From the NCBI GenBank assembly GCA_005799525.1, contig SYGN01000229.1, forward strand, positions 1-38,619: a stretch of 38,619 nt of DNA, written 5' to 3'. The translations under genes were made by a program, and so were the position numbers. The notes below the pieces were generated by a model that was given only the letters and a program-made list of their open reading frames with translations, ran no database searches and had not been told where the DNA came from. Shown one piece after another: positions 29,580 to 37,642 of the stretch. This DNA is from Opitutaceae bacterium (GTDB lineage Bacteria; Verrucomicrobiota; Verrucomicrobiia; Opitutales; Opitutaceae). How positions within the stretch are numbered: position 1 is the first letter of the stretch; each line of letters opens with the position of its first letter.

Positions 29580-31040
29580 ATGAACAACGACACCCGCTGG
29601 CTCGCCCGACTCGCCATCGACCAAGGCCTCTTCACCCGCCCCCAAGCCTTCCAAATCCGTAACGCTCTCGGCGCCGACGGCGACATGATGGCCTTCGCCC
29701 AAGGCCTCGTCGACTGCGGCATCGTCACCGACCTCGACACGCTTGAAAAACTTGCCGACCTCGCCCTTACCAAAGGCAAGAACGGTCCCCCGGCTGCCGA
29801 CCCTTTCGACGACAACGCGACTCAGGCTCCCTTCGTTCAAACCGGCGCTGCCGCCCATGCCCGCAGGCTTCCCACCGACCTCGGCACCGACCACACCCCA
29901 GCCCCGCCGACGACCTCGGACCTCGGCCCCGTGGCTACATTCGCCTTCGAAACGATTCAAACGCTCAGCGACACCGCACTGGCCACCGCCCTCCGCACCC
30001 TGCTCCGCGCCACCGCCAACGACGGCGCCAGCGACCTCCATCTCTGCACTGGCGCCCGTCCGTTCATCCGGAAAAATCGCGCGCTCGCCTTCCTCTCCGA
30101 CTATTCCCTCACCGCGCACGACGCCCTCCGCCTCAACGTCGCCTTGCTCGCCGACCACCAGAAAAAAATCTTCCTTGAGAAAAAAGACTACGATCATGCC
30201 TTGGCCCTGAGCGACGTCGACCGCTACCGCGTCAACCTGATGTTTCACAAGAACGGCGCCGCCGGTGCCTACCGCATGATCCCGGCGGATACGCGCACGC
30301 TCGCAAACCTCGGCTACGCCCAGCACATCGCGACACTCCACAAACTCCTCTCCTATCACAACGGCCTCATTCTCGTCACCGGCCCCGTCGGCTCCGGCAA
30401 GACCACCACCCTCGCCTCGATGGTCGCCTACCTCAACGAGACCCGCACCGACCACATCATCACCGTCGAAGACCCCATCGAAGTCGTCCACCCCTCCAAG
30501 GGCTGCAACGTCACCCAGCGCGAAGTCGGCCCCCACACCCGCTCCTTCGCCACCGCCCTCAAAGGGGCCCTCCGCGAAGACCCCGACGTAATCGTCATCG
30601 GCGAACTCCGCGACCTCGAGACCATCGAGATGGCGATCAGCGCCTCCGAGACGGGCCACCTCGTCATCGGCACAATGCACACCAGCGACGCCGCCACGAC
30701 CCTCAACCGCCTGCTCGACGTGTTTCCTCCGGCGCAGCAAACGCAGATTCGCTCCAGCGTCGCCGAGAGTCTCCGCGGCGTCGTCTGCCAACGCCTCCTC
30801 CCGGCCCTCGACGGCACCGTGGTCCTCGCGTGCGAAATTCTCGTCAGCAACACGGCGATTCAAAACCTCATCAAAGAAGGCAAGTCCACGGGCCTGAAAA
30901 ATACGATGGAGACGGGCCTGAAGGATGGAATGTGCCTCATGGACAACGTCGTTCTCGCTCTCTGGAAAGACAAAAAAATCACCGCCGAAACCGCCCACGC
31001 CAACATCACCAACCGCGTCCTCAAGGCGAAGATCACCTAA
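29580..31040 (+). CDS. PilT/PilU-family type IV pilus ATPase with N-terminal extension
   Basis: GPVGSGKTTTLASMVAYLNE (Walker A), IITVEDPIEVVHP, REVGPHTRSFATALKGALREDPDVIVIGELRDLETIEMAISASETGHLVIGTMHTSDA. Confidence 0.93.
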   Translation: MNNDTRWLARLAIDQGLFTRPQAFQIRNALGADGDMMAFAQGLVDCGIVTDLDTLEKLADLALTKGKNGPPAADPFDDNATQAPFVQTGAAAHARRLPTDLGTDHTPAPPTTSDLGPVATFAFETIQTLSDTALATALRTLLRATANDGASDLHLCTGARPFIRKNRALAFLSDYSLTAHDALRLNVALLADHQKKIFLEKKDYDHALALSDVDRYRVNLMFHKNGAAGAYRMIPADTRTLANLGYAQHIATLHKLLSYHNGLILVTGPVGSGKTTTLASMVAYLNETRTDHIITVEDPIEVVHPSKGCNVTQREVGPHTRSFATALKGALREDPDVIVIGELRDLETIEMAISASETGHLVIGTMHTSDAATTLNRLLDVFPPAQQTQIRSSVAESLRGVVCQRLLPALDGTVVLACEILVSNTAIQNLIKEGKSTGLKNTMETGLKDGMCLMDNVVLALWKDKKITAETAHANITNRVLKAKIT

Positions 31041-31042
31041 CC

Positions 31043-32119
31043 ATGGCCGCCATCGACACCCTCCTCCGCACCATGCTCGAAAAGGGCGGCTCCGACCTCC
31101 ACCTCACCGTCGGACTCCCGCCCAAAACCCGCGCCTCGGGAGCCCTCATCCCACTCGCAGACACGGTCATCGACGCACCGACCATAGAGTCCCTGCTCAA
31201 AGAAATCTGTCCCGCCAAACGCTGGGCCGATTTCCTCGACCGCAAGGACCTCGATCTCGCCCACGAGATCCCCGGCCTCGCCCGTTTCCGCGGCAATTAC
31301 CTCTACAACCACTGGGGCCAGGCCGCCGTCTTCCGCCAAATCCCCGCGAAGATCCTCTCGTTCGAGCAGCTCAACCTCCCCGAGGCGCTGAAAAAACTCT
31401 GCCACCTCGACCAGGGCCTCGTCGTCGTCACCGGCCCCACCGGCTCCGGCAAATCGACCACGCTCGCCGCGATGATCGACTACATTAACACCCACCTCGC
31501 GCGCCACATCATCACCATCGAGGACCCCATTGAATTCGTCCACCCGGTGAAAAAATGTGTGATCGTTCACCGCGAGGTCGGCGAACACACCGCCTCCTTT
31601 GCGAACGCCCTGAAAGGCGCGATGCGCCACGACCCCGACATCATTCTCCTCGGCGAAATGCGGGAGATGGAGACCATCAAACTCGCCCTCGGCTGCGCTT
31701 CGATGGGCATGCTCGTCTTCGGCACCCTCCACACCAACAACGCCCCGAAGACCGTCGACCGCATTATCAACACCTTTCCCGCCGAGGAACAAAACCAAGT
31801 TCGCATTATGCTCGGCAGCTGTCTCGCCGGCGTCGTCGCCCAGCTCCTCTGCAAACGCATTCCCAAGGGTCGCTGCGCCGTCCACGAAATCCTCCTACAG
31901 CACGAAGCCCTGCCCAACACCATCCGCAGCGGCCAGATCGCCAACATCAAATCCATCATCGAGAGCGGCGGTGCCGACGGCATGATCACCATGGACAACA
32001 GCCTCATGAACCGGGTGAAAGACGGTACCATCGAACCCAAAGAAGCCTACATGAAAGCCGCCAACAAAGGCACGTTCGCGCCGCTTCTCCAACCCGGCGA
32101 CCTCGAGGGCGGGCACTGA
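31043..32119 (+). CDS. PilT-family type IV pilus twitching ATPase
   Basis: GPTGSGKSTTLAAMIDYIN, IITIEDPIEFVHPVKKCVIVHREVGEHTASFANALKGAMRHDPDIILLGEMREMETIKLALGCASMGMLVFGTLHTNNA. Starts 3 bp after the preceding stop. Confidence 0.94.
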   Translation: MAAIDTLLRTMLEKGGSDLHLTVGLPPKTRASGALIPLADTVIDAPTIESLLKEICPAKRWADFLDRKDLDLAHEIPGLARFRGNYLYNHWGQAAVFRQIPAKILSFEQLNLPEALKKLCHLDQGLVVVTGPTGSGKSTTLAAMIDYINTHLARHIITIEDPIEFVHPVKKCVIVHREVGEHTASFANALKGAMRHDPDIILLGEMREMETIKLALGCASMGMLVFGTLHTNNAPKTVDRIINTFPAEEQNQVRIMLGSCLAGVVAQLLCKRIPKGRCAVHEILLQHEALPNTIRSGQIANIKSIIESGGADGMITMDNSLMNRVKDGTIEPKEAYMKAANKGTFAPLLQPGDLEGGH

Positions 32120-32177
32120 GCGCACGCCGCCGCTTCCGTCCCTCAGCCGTCGGGGCGTCGCTCGCCGATGCCCGTTT

Positions 32178-32430
32178 TCACAGCCCTTCCGCTGCCGTCA
32201 CGATAGTATCGCTCCCCGGCCGCGCGCTTTCGACCACACTCACAATTTGGGTCAAAAGCGCCTTGAGAACGGGCCACCGGTTGGTGGGAAGTTCCACGAG
32301 CGCGATGCGGCGTGCCTTCAGATTTTGCTGATAACGCAGATTCTTGTCGGCGAGGACGAGCCCATCAGAGACTCTGTCCACGTGTTGCCAAATCGCGCCG
32401 TTCGCAACGCGCGACCAACCACCGGTCCGC
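32178..32430 (-). pseudogene. Truncated DUF5615-like (PIN-like) protein remnant
   Basis: DGLVLADKNLRYQQNLKARRIALVELPTNRWPVLKALLTQIVSVVESARPGS resembles the C-terminal half of DUF5615 proteins; no recognisable N-terminus upstream. Confidence 0.45.
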
Positions 32431-32441
32431 CAGCCTGGTTC

Positions 32442-32468
32442 CGTGCCCTTCGTGTCCTTCGCCTCTCA
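32442..32468. repeat. Imperfect 9-mer array CGTGCCCTT CGTGTCCTT CGCCTCTCA
   Basis: Read directly; lies upstream of the truncated DUF5615-like fragment. The third unit is weak. Confidence 0.45.
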
Positions 32469-32906
32469 GACTCGGTCCGATTTTTTTGGCGCGTGCCGCA
32501 GCACGCTATCGATCCGCCAGACCCCGTCGCGTTCCTTCACGAGTCCGTAGTCGTAATCCGCGCGCTCCTCTTTCGAAAAAACCTGCACGCGCACCGTCGC
32601 GCGCGCACCATCATCGCGCACGAGCCCGAACTCCGCGCGCGTGTTCGCCCAAATCTCCGGGTAATTGTTTTCCACGATTTGGAGGAACTGGCGCACCGGG
32701 CGCTGCGCCCGCAAGGGCGCTGCCGCAAACGCATAGGCCTTCTGCGTCTCGCCCGCTCGAAACGCCGCGAGCTGCCCCTCGATCACCGCCACGACTTCCT
32801 TGCGAAACTCCGGTTTGCTCGCGCGCATGCCACCGTCGGCCCCGCGCACGAGGCCCAGCCCCAGCCCAAGTACCACGAGCGTCATTCGCATCATCCATCG
32901 CTTCAT
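32466..32906 (-). CDS. Secreted DUF4864-like protein
   Basis: Signal peptide; VVAVIEGQLAAFRAGETQKAYAFAAAPLRAQ...FLQIVENNYPEI...DYDYGLVKERDGVWRIDSVL. Confidence 0.7.
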   Translation of the reverse strand: MKRWMMRMTLVVLGLGLGLVRGADGGMRASKPEFRKEVVAVIEGQLAAFRAGETQKAYAFAAAPLRAQRPVRQFLQIVENNYPEIWANTRAEFGLVRDDGARATVRVQVFSKEERADYDYGLVKERDGVWRIDSVLRHAPKKSDRV

Positions 32907-32954
32907 GCCGTGACCCTGCCACGTGTCGACACCAGTGCAACCCAGCTTCCCACC

Positions 32955-33527
32955 TCACACGCGCGCCCGTGCATGCAGCCACCGGCGCAGCGCGCGAAAA
33001 TCCTCCGGCAAAAATACGCCGCAGTTTTCCTCCCGTATTCCCGGCGCACCGCGCCATTCCCGCTGCAATAATTCACCGTGGCCCGCAGGCGTGAGCGCCA
33101 CCCAATGAGGGCAATCCACACAATGCGTCCCGCTCACCCGCTGCCGCACGCGCGCCAACTCCTGCCGCTTACACGACCCGTCCTTCGCCACCTCGCGAAA
33201 CGAATCCCGGCACACCGTGAACTCCGGATAAAAACACGCCTTCACGAGCTGCGTCACCGTCTTCGCCAGCAAATCATCGTTCGCTCCCGCGAGCACCCGG
33301 CCCACGAGCGGCGCGCACGCTTCCTCGCTCATCCCGCCCGACACACCGCACTCACCTTCGAGCAACGCCCGCGGCAGCCCGCGCTCCCGCACGAGCGCCC
33401 ACAGTCGCCCGCTCACCGCCGCAGCCTCCGCCACCGCCAGCTCCGCGCACCCATTCTGCGCGAAAAAACGCCGCAGCACCGCCGTCACCAACCGGGAAAA
33501 TTCCGTCGCCGCCGCGTCATCGTTCAT
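32955..33527 (-). CDS. Conserved-looking Cys-containing hypothetical protein
   Basis: ORF from MNDDAAATEFSRL; CKRQELARVRQRVSGTHCVDCPHWVALTPAGHGELL. The longer ORF N-terminus (MSDHSLALAATK) is a translated REP-like repeat. Confidence 0.6.
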   Translation of the reverse strand: MNDDAAATEFSRLVTAVLRRFFAQNGCAELAVAEAAAVSGRLWALVRERGLPRALLEGECGVSGGMSEEACAPLVGRVLAGANDDLLAKTVTQLVKACFYPEFTVCRDSFREVAKDGSCKRQELARVRQRVSGTHCVDCPHWVALTPAGHGELLQREWRGAPGIREENCGVFLPEDFRALRRWLHARARV

Positions 33528-33582
33528 CGCCCGCACGTCGTCCGATCCCCGCCACCAAGTCAACACCCCCCGCACTCCATAA

Positions 33583-33602
33583 CCCGCCTCGTGAGAGGCG
33601 GG
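33583..33602. repeat. Intergenic hairpin CCCGCCTC-GTGA-GAGGCGGG
   Basis: 8-bp perfect stem with tetraloop. Confidence 0.6.
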
Positions 33603-33648
33603 ACAGCCACCAGCCACCTCACACCGATCCCCTCGCACGGAATCCTTC

Positions 33649-33672
33649 GTAGCCGCGAGCGCCAGCGAGTGG
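33649..33672. repeat. REP-like 24-mer GTAGCCGCGAGCGCCAGCGAGTGG
   Basis: Exact reverse complement of 21-44. Confidence 0.8.
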
Positions 33673-33683
33673 TCCGACATTAA

Positions 33684-33711
33684 TCATTGGACACGAGTCA
33701 TTGGTCATTCA
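33684..33711. repeat. Heptamer array TCATTGG ACACGAG TCATTGG TCATTCA
   Basis: Read directly; intergenic, adjacent to the REP-like 24-mer. Confidence 0.75.
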
Positions 33712-33771
33712 CCGCACCCACCATCCCACCCCCCTCTTCGAAAAAATTGTCATGGTCACACTTCGAACGTA

Positions 33772-34743
33772 TTGCCAACTGTCCCGTTCTCAAATTCTCC
33801 CCTGTTCTCCTGCTCCCTTTCTGCTTTGAGCACCGCTCCCTCCCGTACCGCCCTCATTCTCGCCTTCACCGCGATCTACCTGATCTGGGGCAGCACCTAC
33901 CTCGGCATCCGTATCGCCATCGAAACGATGCCGCCGTTCCTCATGGCTGCCGTGCGTTTCCTCATCGCCGGCACCGTCCTCTTCGTTTTTCGAAAACTCC
34001 GCGGTGCCGCGTGGCCTACGGCCTACCAATGGCGCGTCAACGCCATCATCGGCACCTTCCTCCTGCTCGGCGGCAACGGCGCTGTCGTCTGGGCCGAGCA
34101 ATACGTGCCTTCCGGCCTCACCGCTCTCCTCATCGGCATCAGCCCACTCTTCATTGTGCTCACCGAGTGGGCGTGGCCCGGCGGAACGCGTCCCCGTACG
34201 GCGACCATCGCCGCCCTGCTTTTCGGTTTCGTCGGCGCCACTTGGCTCGCCGCCCCCTGGGAAACCCCCTCCCACGGCGGCCTCCACCTCGGCGGCGTCG
34301 CCGCAATTCTCCTGGGCTGCGTCTCGTGGAGCCTCGGCTTGATCTATTCGCGCCACGACCAACAGGGCGCCGATTCCTTCGTGGCGTCCGCTCTCCAAAT
34401 GCTCGGCGGCGGCGCCGCGCTGCTCCTCGCGGCGGTCTCCCACGGCGACTTCGCCGCGCTCCAGCTGTCCGCGATCACGCCCCGCGCGTGGGCCGCCTTC
34501 TGCTACCTGATCGTCATGGGCTCGCTCGTCGGCTTCTCAACCTTCGTGTGGCTGATGAAACACAGCACCCCCGCCCGCGTATCCACGTATGCTTACGTAA
34601 ATCCCGTCGTCGCCGTCTTCCTCGGTTGGCTGCTCCTCGACGAACCCATCGGTCCGCGCACCCTCGTCGCCTCCGCCATTATCATCACCGCCGTCGTGAT
34701 CATCACCGTGCAGAAAAACAAATCCGCCGGCCGCGCGCGCTAG
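33772..34743 (+). CDS. EamA/DMT-superfamily transporter
   Basis: LILAFTAIYLIWGSTYLGIRIAIETMPPFLMAAVRFLIAGTVLF...YAYVNPVVAVFLGWLLLDEPIGPRTLVASAIIITAVVIIT. True start may be TTG near 33826. Confidence 0.92.
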   Translation: MPTVPFSNSPLFSCSLSALSTAPSRTALILAFTAIYLIWGSTYLGIRIAIETMPPFLMAAVRFLIAGTVLFVFRKLRGAAWPTAYQWRVNAIIGTFLLLGGNGAVVWAEQYVPSGLTALLIGISPLFIVLTEWAWPGGTRPRTATIAALLFGFVGATWLAAPWETPSHGGLHLGGVAAILLGCVSWSLGLIYSRHDQQGADSFVASALQMLGGGAALLLAAVSHGDFAALQLSAITPRAWAAFCYLIVMGSLVGFSTFVWLMKHSTPARVSTYAYVNPVVAVFLGWLLLDEPIGPRTLVASAIIITAVVIITVQKNKSAGRAR

Positions 34744-35003
34744 TGACGGTAGATATCCTTGCGGTGTCTCACGCGTTGGATCACCACAATTTTGGACTGC
34801 GCCAACACCTCATAAACCACCCGGCAGTCCCCGATGCGGATGCGCTAGGTGTGCTCCGAACCGGCGAGCTTTTCGCTCCCATGCGGAGACGTTTCGTCTG
34901 CCAGCGACTCCACGTGCGTTGGTATGCGCGCGATTTCACGAAGTGGAATCTTGCGCAAATCCTTCCGCGTGGAGCTGCGCCATTCGAGGCTATGGGAGCC
35001 CAT
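34740..35003 (-). pseudogene. RelE-family toxin with a single in-frame nonsense codon
   Basis: Minus strand: MGSHSLEWRSSTRKDLRKIPLREIARIPTHVESLADETSPHGSEKLAGSEHT*RIRIGDCRVVYEVLAQSKIVVIQRVRHRKDIYRH. TAG at 34845-34847 sits where RelE proteins typically read HTYRIRIGDYRVVYE. Confidence 0.88.
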
Positions 35004-35208
35004 CTCGCGTCAACTCCGCTTTGAGTTGCTCATGGTAAACCGTTGGCTCCTCGCGCCGTTCTGCCACGACCGCCAAGTCTTCCAAATTCTCGATCAATTT
35101 CTCGTAGTCCGCGAGCGGCAGCACGACGGCGGTTTTTTGCCCGGTCTCGTCGGTGAAATACTGAAGCGTTGCGTTGATGCTCTGCACGCTAGGCGCGACG
35201 TCACTCAT
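34990..35208 (-). CDS. Type II toxin-antitoxin antitoxin (Phd/YefM/RelB-like)
   Basis: MSDVAPSVQSINATLQYFTDETGQKTAVVLPLADYEKLIENLEDLAVVAERREEPTVYHEQLKAELTRDGLP; overlaps the toxin start. Confidence 0.82.
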   Translation of the reverse strand: MSDVAPSVQSINATLQYFTDETGQKTAVVLPLADYEKLIENLEDLAVVAERREEPTVYHEQLKAELTRDGLP

Positions 35209-35223
35209 GTCGAGACTGGGAAA

Positions 35224-35298
35224 ATACCGCCATCCCCTCGTCGCCGTCTTCCTCGGCTGGCTCCTGCCGCACGAACTCATCGGCCGCGCACACTGCGC
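35224..35298 (+). pseudogene. EamA transporter C-terminal fragment (partial duplicate)
   Basis: YRHPLVAVFLGWLLPHELIGR parallels YVNPVVAVFLGWLLLDEPIGP of the intact EamA gene; shared DNA cgtcgccgtcttcctcgg. Confidence 0.7.
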
Positions 35299-35480
35299 CG
35301 CCTTCGAACACACCGGACTCCGCTTCACCGCGTTCGATCCGCACGACGAAGTCCGCGCCGCCGAACGCCCCGTCTCCACGCACCCGTTTTTTCGGGGCAA
35401 TCGCTTTCAACCCGCACGCGCCGCCCTCCGCAGGGAACTCCCCTGATCGTCGCCACCTTCGTCCGCGCCGCGCCGCGAAA
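35285..35480 (+). pseudogene. C-terminal remnant of a CTP-synthase/glutamine-amidotransferase-like protein
   Basis: FEHTGLRFTAFDPHDEVRAAERPVSTHPFFRGNRFQPARAALRRELP then, after a frame change, PLIVATFVRAA; matches the general HPFF...FQPER..L...PPLV.AFV pattern. Confidence 0.55.
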
Positions 35481-35644
35481 CCACCAGCCGCACCGCGTTC
35501 GCTCAGCGCGCCCCCGGCCTCGCAACCTTTTTCCCCCGCTTCGTCCCGGAAGCATCGGCTCGGCGCGTGTCAGCGCTATCGATACTGCCCAGATGAAACG
35601 CCATCCCGGCGGTTCACCTCTGAACCGGCCAAAAAAACTCCTCC

Positions 35645-36079
35645 ATGAAAAACATCCTCTCCACCTTCGCCCTCCGCGTGACCCTCCTGTTCGCCGCGTT
35701 TGCCGTTGTCTCCGTCGTCACCTCCTCCGCGCAATCCTCCGCCCGCCGGACCCGTCCCGTGATGCTGCCGCCCTTCATCGTGGCGGAAGACCGCTTCACG
35801 CATCCCGGACTCCATTCCGACGACGCCCTTACTCTTCCAGACGGCACCGTCATGAATCACCTCGGCCGCAACGCCGACGGCTCCATCACCCTCCCCGACG
35901 GCACTGCCATGTGGTCTCCCGTGCACAATGCCGACGGCACCGTCACCTTCCCCGACGGCACGGTCGTGACCCCGCCCACTCGCAACGCCGACGGCATCCT
36001 CACCGTGCCCGATGGCACCATCATCGATCCCGCCCGCCGCCCCGCTCACCGCGGAAAACGTCCCACCGGCGACCGGTAA
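35645..36079 (+). CDS. Secreted protein with four 19-aa NADGxxTxPDGTxx repeats
   Basis: Signal peptide MKNILSTFALRVTLLFAAFAVVSVVTSSAQ, then four tandem units. Confidence 0.8.
   Translation: MKNILSTFALRVTLLFAAFAVVSVVTSSAQSSARRTRPVMLPPFIVAEDRFTHPGLHSDDALTLPDGTVMNHLGRNADGSITLPDGTAMWSPVHNADGTVTFPDGTVVTPPTRNADGILTVPDGTIIDPARRPAHRGKRPTGDR
35813..36040 (+). repeat. Four in-frame 57-bp coding tandem repeats
   Basis: Units 35813-35869, 35870-35926, 35927-35983, 35984-36040. Confidence 0.85.
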
Positions 36080-36173
36080 GCTCGCCTCCTCCCGGCCCAA
36101 CCTTTGTGCGGTCGGTGTTGACTCAAAAAAACACGCCGCGTCTGTGAACTCCTTCGCAGACGCTGCGTCTCTT

Positions 36174-36206
36174 CCGTTCTCGTTCTCGTTCCCGTTCGCG
36201 CTCTCT
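36174..36206. repeat. Hexamer microsatellite-like tract (TTCTCG)n degenerate
   Basis: ccgttctcgttctcgttcccgttcgcgctctc read directly upstream of the kinase gene. Confidence 0.6.
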
Positions 36207-36292
36207 CCGTCTCTCCCCTCCGCCTCCATCCCAACCTCGACCTCACCGCCCCCACCGGCTTCACTCTCCACGTGCCCGCTCCGTCTGCGTCT

Positions 36293-37642
36293 ATGTCCTC
36301 TCCGCTGTCAGTGTCTGCTTTTCCTCCCAGCCGCGTCCGGCGTCCGCTCGCGCTGTTCGCCGCACAAGCCGCCGTCTGGACCGCGCTCACGTTCGCCTTT
36401 GCCGCGTTGCTCCACCTGGTCGGTCCCTTCGAGTGGGCCGACGCCCTCGGCATTTCCGCCGTAACCTGGATTCCGTGGGTCGCGTTGACGCCGATCATAT
36501 TTTGGCTTTCCCGTCGTTTCCCGCTCGAACGCGGTCGCCTCCTGCGCAGCGTCCCCATCCATGTCGTCGCCGCCCTGCTCGCAACCATCATTTCCCTGAC
36601 GGTTACCGCCGCCGTCTTCCTTTCAACTCGTGCGACCCTCAACGCCGGGCCCGGCGGCCCGCGCCCTCCCCGACCGTTCATGCGGGATAACTCCGGCGCT
36701 CTATTACCTCCGCGCCGCCCACCACTCGACGCGCGCGACCGCAGGCGCCTCGCCGACTCCGAAAATTTCGGGCCCGCCTCTTTGGACGCTCCCCCGCCCA
36801 ATTTCCGTTTCGATCCCCGCTTCCCTAAAGCCCGCCCTGGCGGCCCCCCTCGCCCCGCAGACTTCGCAACCACGTTCTTGGCGCCCTTAAATCCCCTCTC
36901 CGTCCGTGGAAATTTCGGCTTCGCGATGTATCTCATTCTCATGGCTGGCGCTCACGCGCTCGCCTACTATCGCCGCGCTCAAGACCGCGATCATCAGGCC
37001 CTCGCTCTGACCGCCAGCCTCAATCAAGCGCGCCTCGACGCCCTCCGTCTCCAGCTCCAGCCCCACTTTCTTTTCAATACCCTCAACGCCATCTCCACCC
37101 TCGTCCACCGCGCCCCCCACGCCGCCGACGAACTCATCGCCGATCTCGGCGGACTCCTCCGAGCCTCCCTCGAAAACCAAGACCACGAAGTCCCCCTCGC
37201 CCGCGAGATCGAGCTCCTTGATCGCTACCTCGCCATTGAGCAGACGCGCCTCGGCGGTCGCCTCCTCATCGTGCGCGACCTCGATCCCGCTGCCTCCGCC
37301 GCTCTCGTACCCACGTTTCTCTTACAGCCGCTCGCTGAGAACGCCATCCGCCACGGCCTCGAGCCCCGCACCACGCGCGGCACGCTCACCATCGGCGCCC
37401 GCCGCGAAGGTGGCGACCTGCACCTCTCCGTCACCGACGACGGCGTGGGCCTCGCCACGACCGCTGCCCGCACCGCGCGCCAAGGTATCGGCCTCTCCAA
37501 TGCCACCGAACGCCTCCGCGCCCTCCATCACGGCCGCGCTCGCCTCGCACTCATTTCTCCCCCCGAAGGCGGCGTTCGCGTCGAAATCGTTTTGCCCTTC
37601 CTCACCGAGCGCCCGGTCGCAACCACCATCGTCCCCGTATGA
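36293..37642 (+). CDS. LytS/YehU-type sensor histidine kinase
   Basis: RLQLQPHFLFNTLNAISTLVH (His_kinase), FLLQPLAENAIRHGLEP, VTDDGVGLA; N-terminal TM region. Confidence 0.92.
   Translation: MSSPLSVSAFPPSRVRRPLALFAAQAAVWTALTFAFAALLHLVGPFEWADALGISAVTWIPWVALTPIIFWLSRRFPLERGRLLRSVPIHVVAALLATIISLTVTAAVFLSTRATLNAGPGGPRPPRPFMRDNSGALLPPRRPPLDARDRRRLADSENFGPASLDAPPPNFRFDPRFPKARPGGPPRPADFATTFLAPLNPLSVRGNFGFAMYLILMAGAHALAYYRRAQDRDHQALALTASLNQARLDALRLQLQPHFLFNTLNAISTLVHRAPHAADELIADLGGLLRASLENQDHEVPLAREIELLDRYLAIEQTRLGGRLLIVRDLDPAASAALVPTFLLQPLAENAIRHGLEPRTTRGTLTIGARREGGDLHLSVTDDGVGLATTAARTARQGIGLSNATERLRALHHGRARLALISPPEGGVRVEIVLPFLTERPVATTIVPV

Noticed and set aside
29514-30998. 494-aa antisense ORF opposite the first PilT gene
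   Set aside because: Composition (Gly/Glu/Val/Asp-rich) is typical of the antisense frame of a high-GC gene; the plus strand has clear Walker motifs.
33783-33825. TTCTC-rich stretch upstream of the EamA gene
   Set aside because: Spacing between TTCTC occurrences is irregular, so not counted as an array.
33687-35024. 445-aa plus-strand ORF overlapping EamA
   Set aside because: Arg/Pro-rich frame of the EamA gene; the 33772-34743 frame is the real membrane protein.
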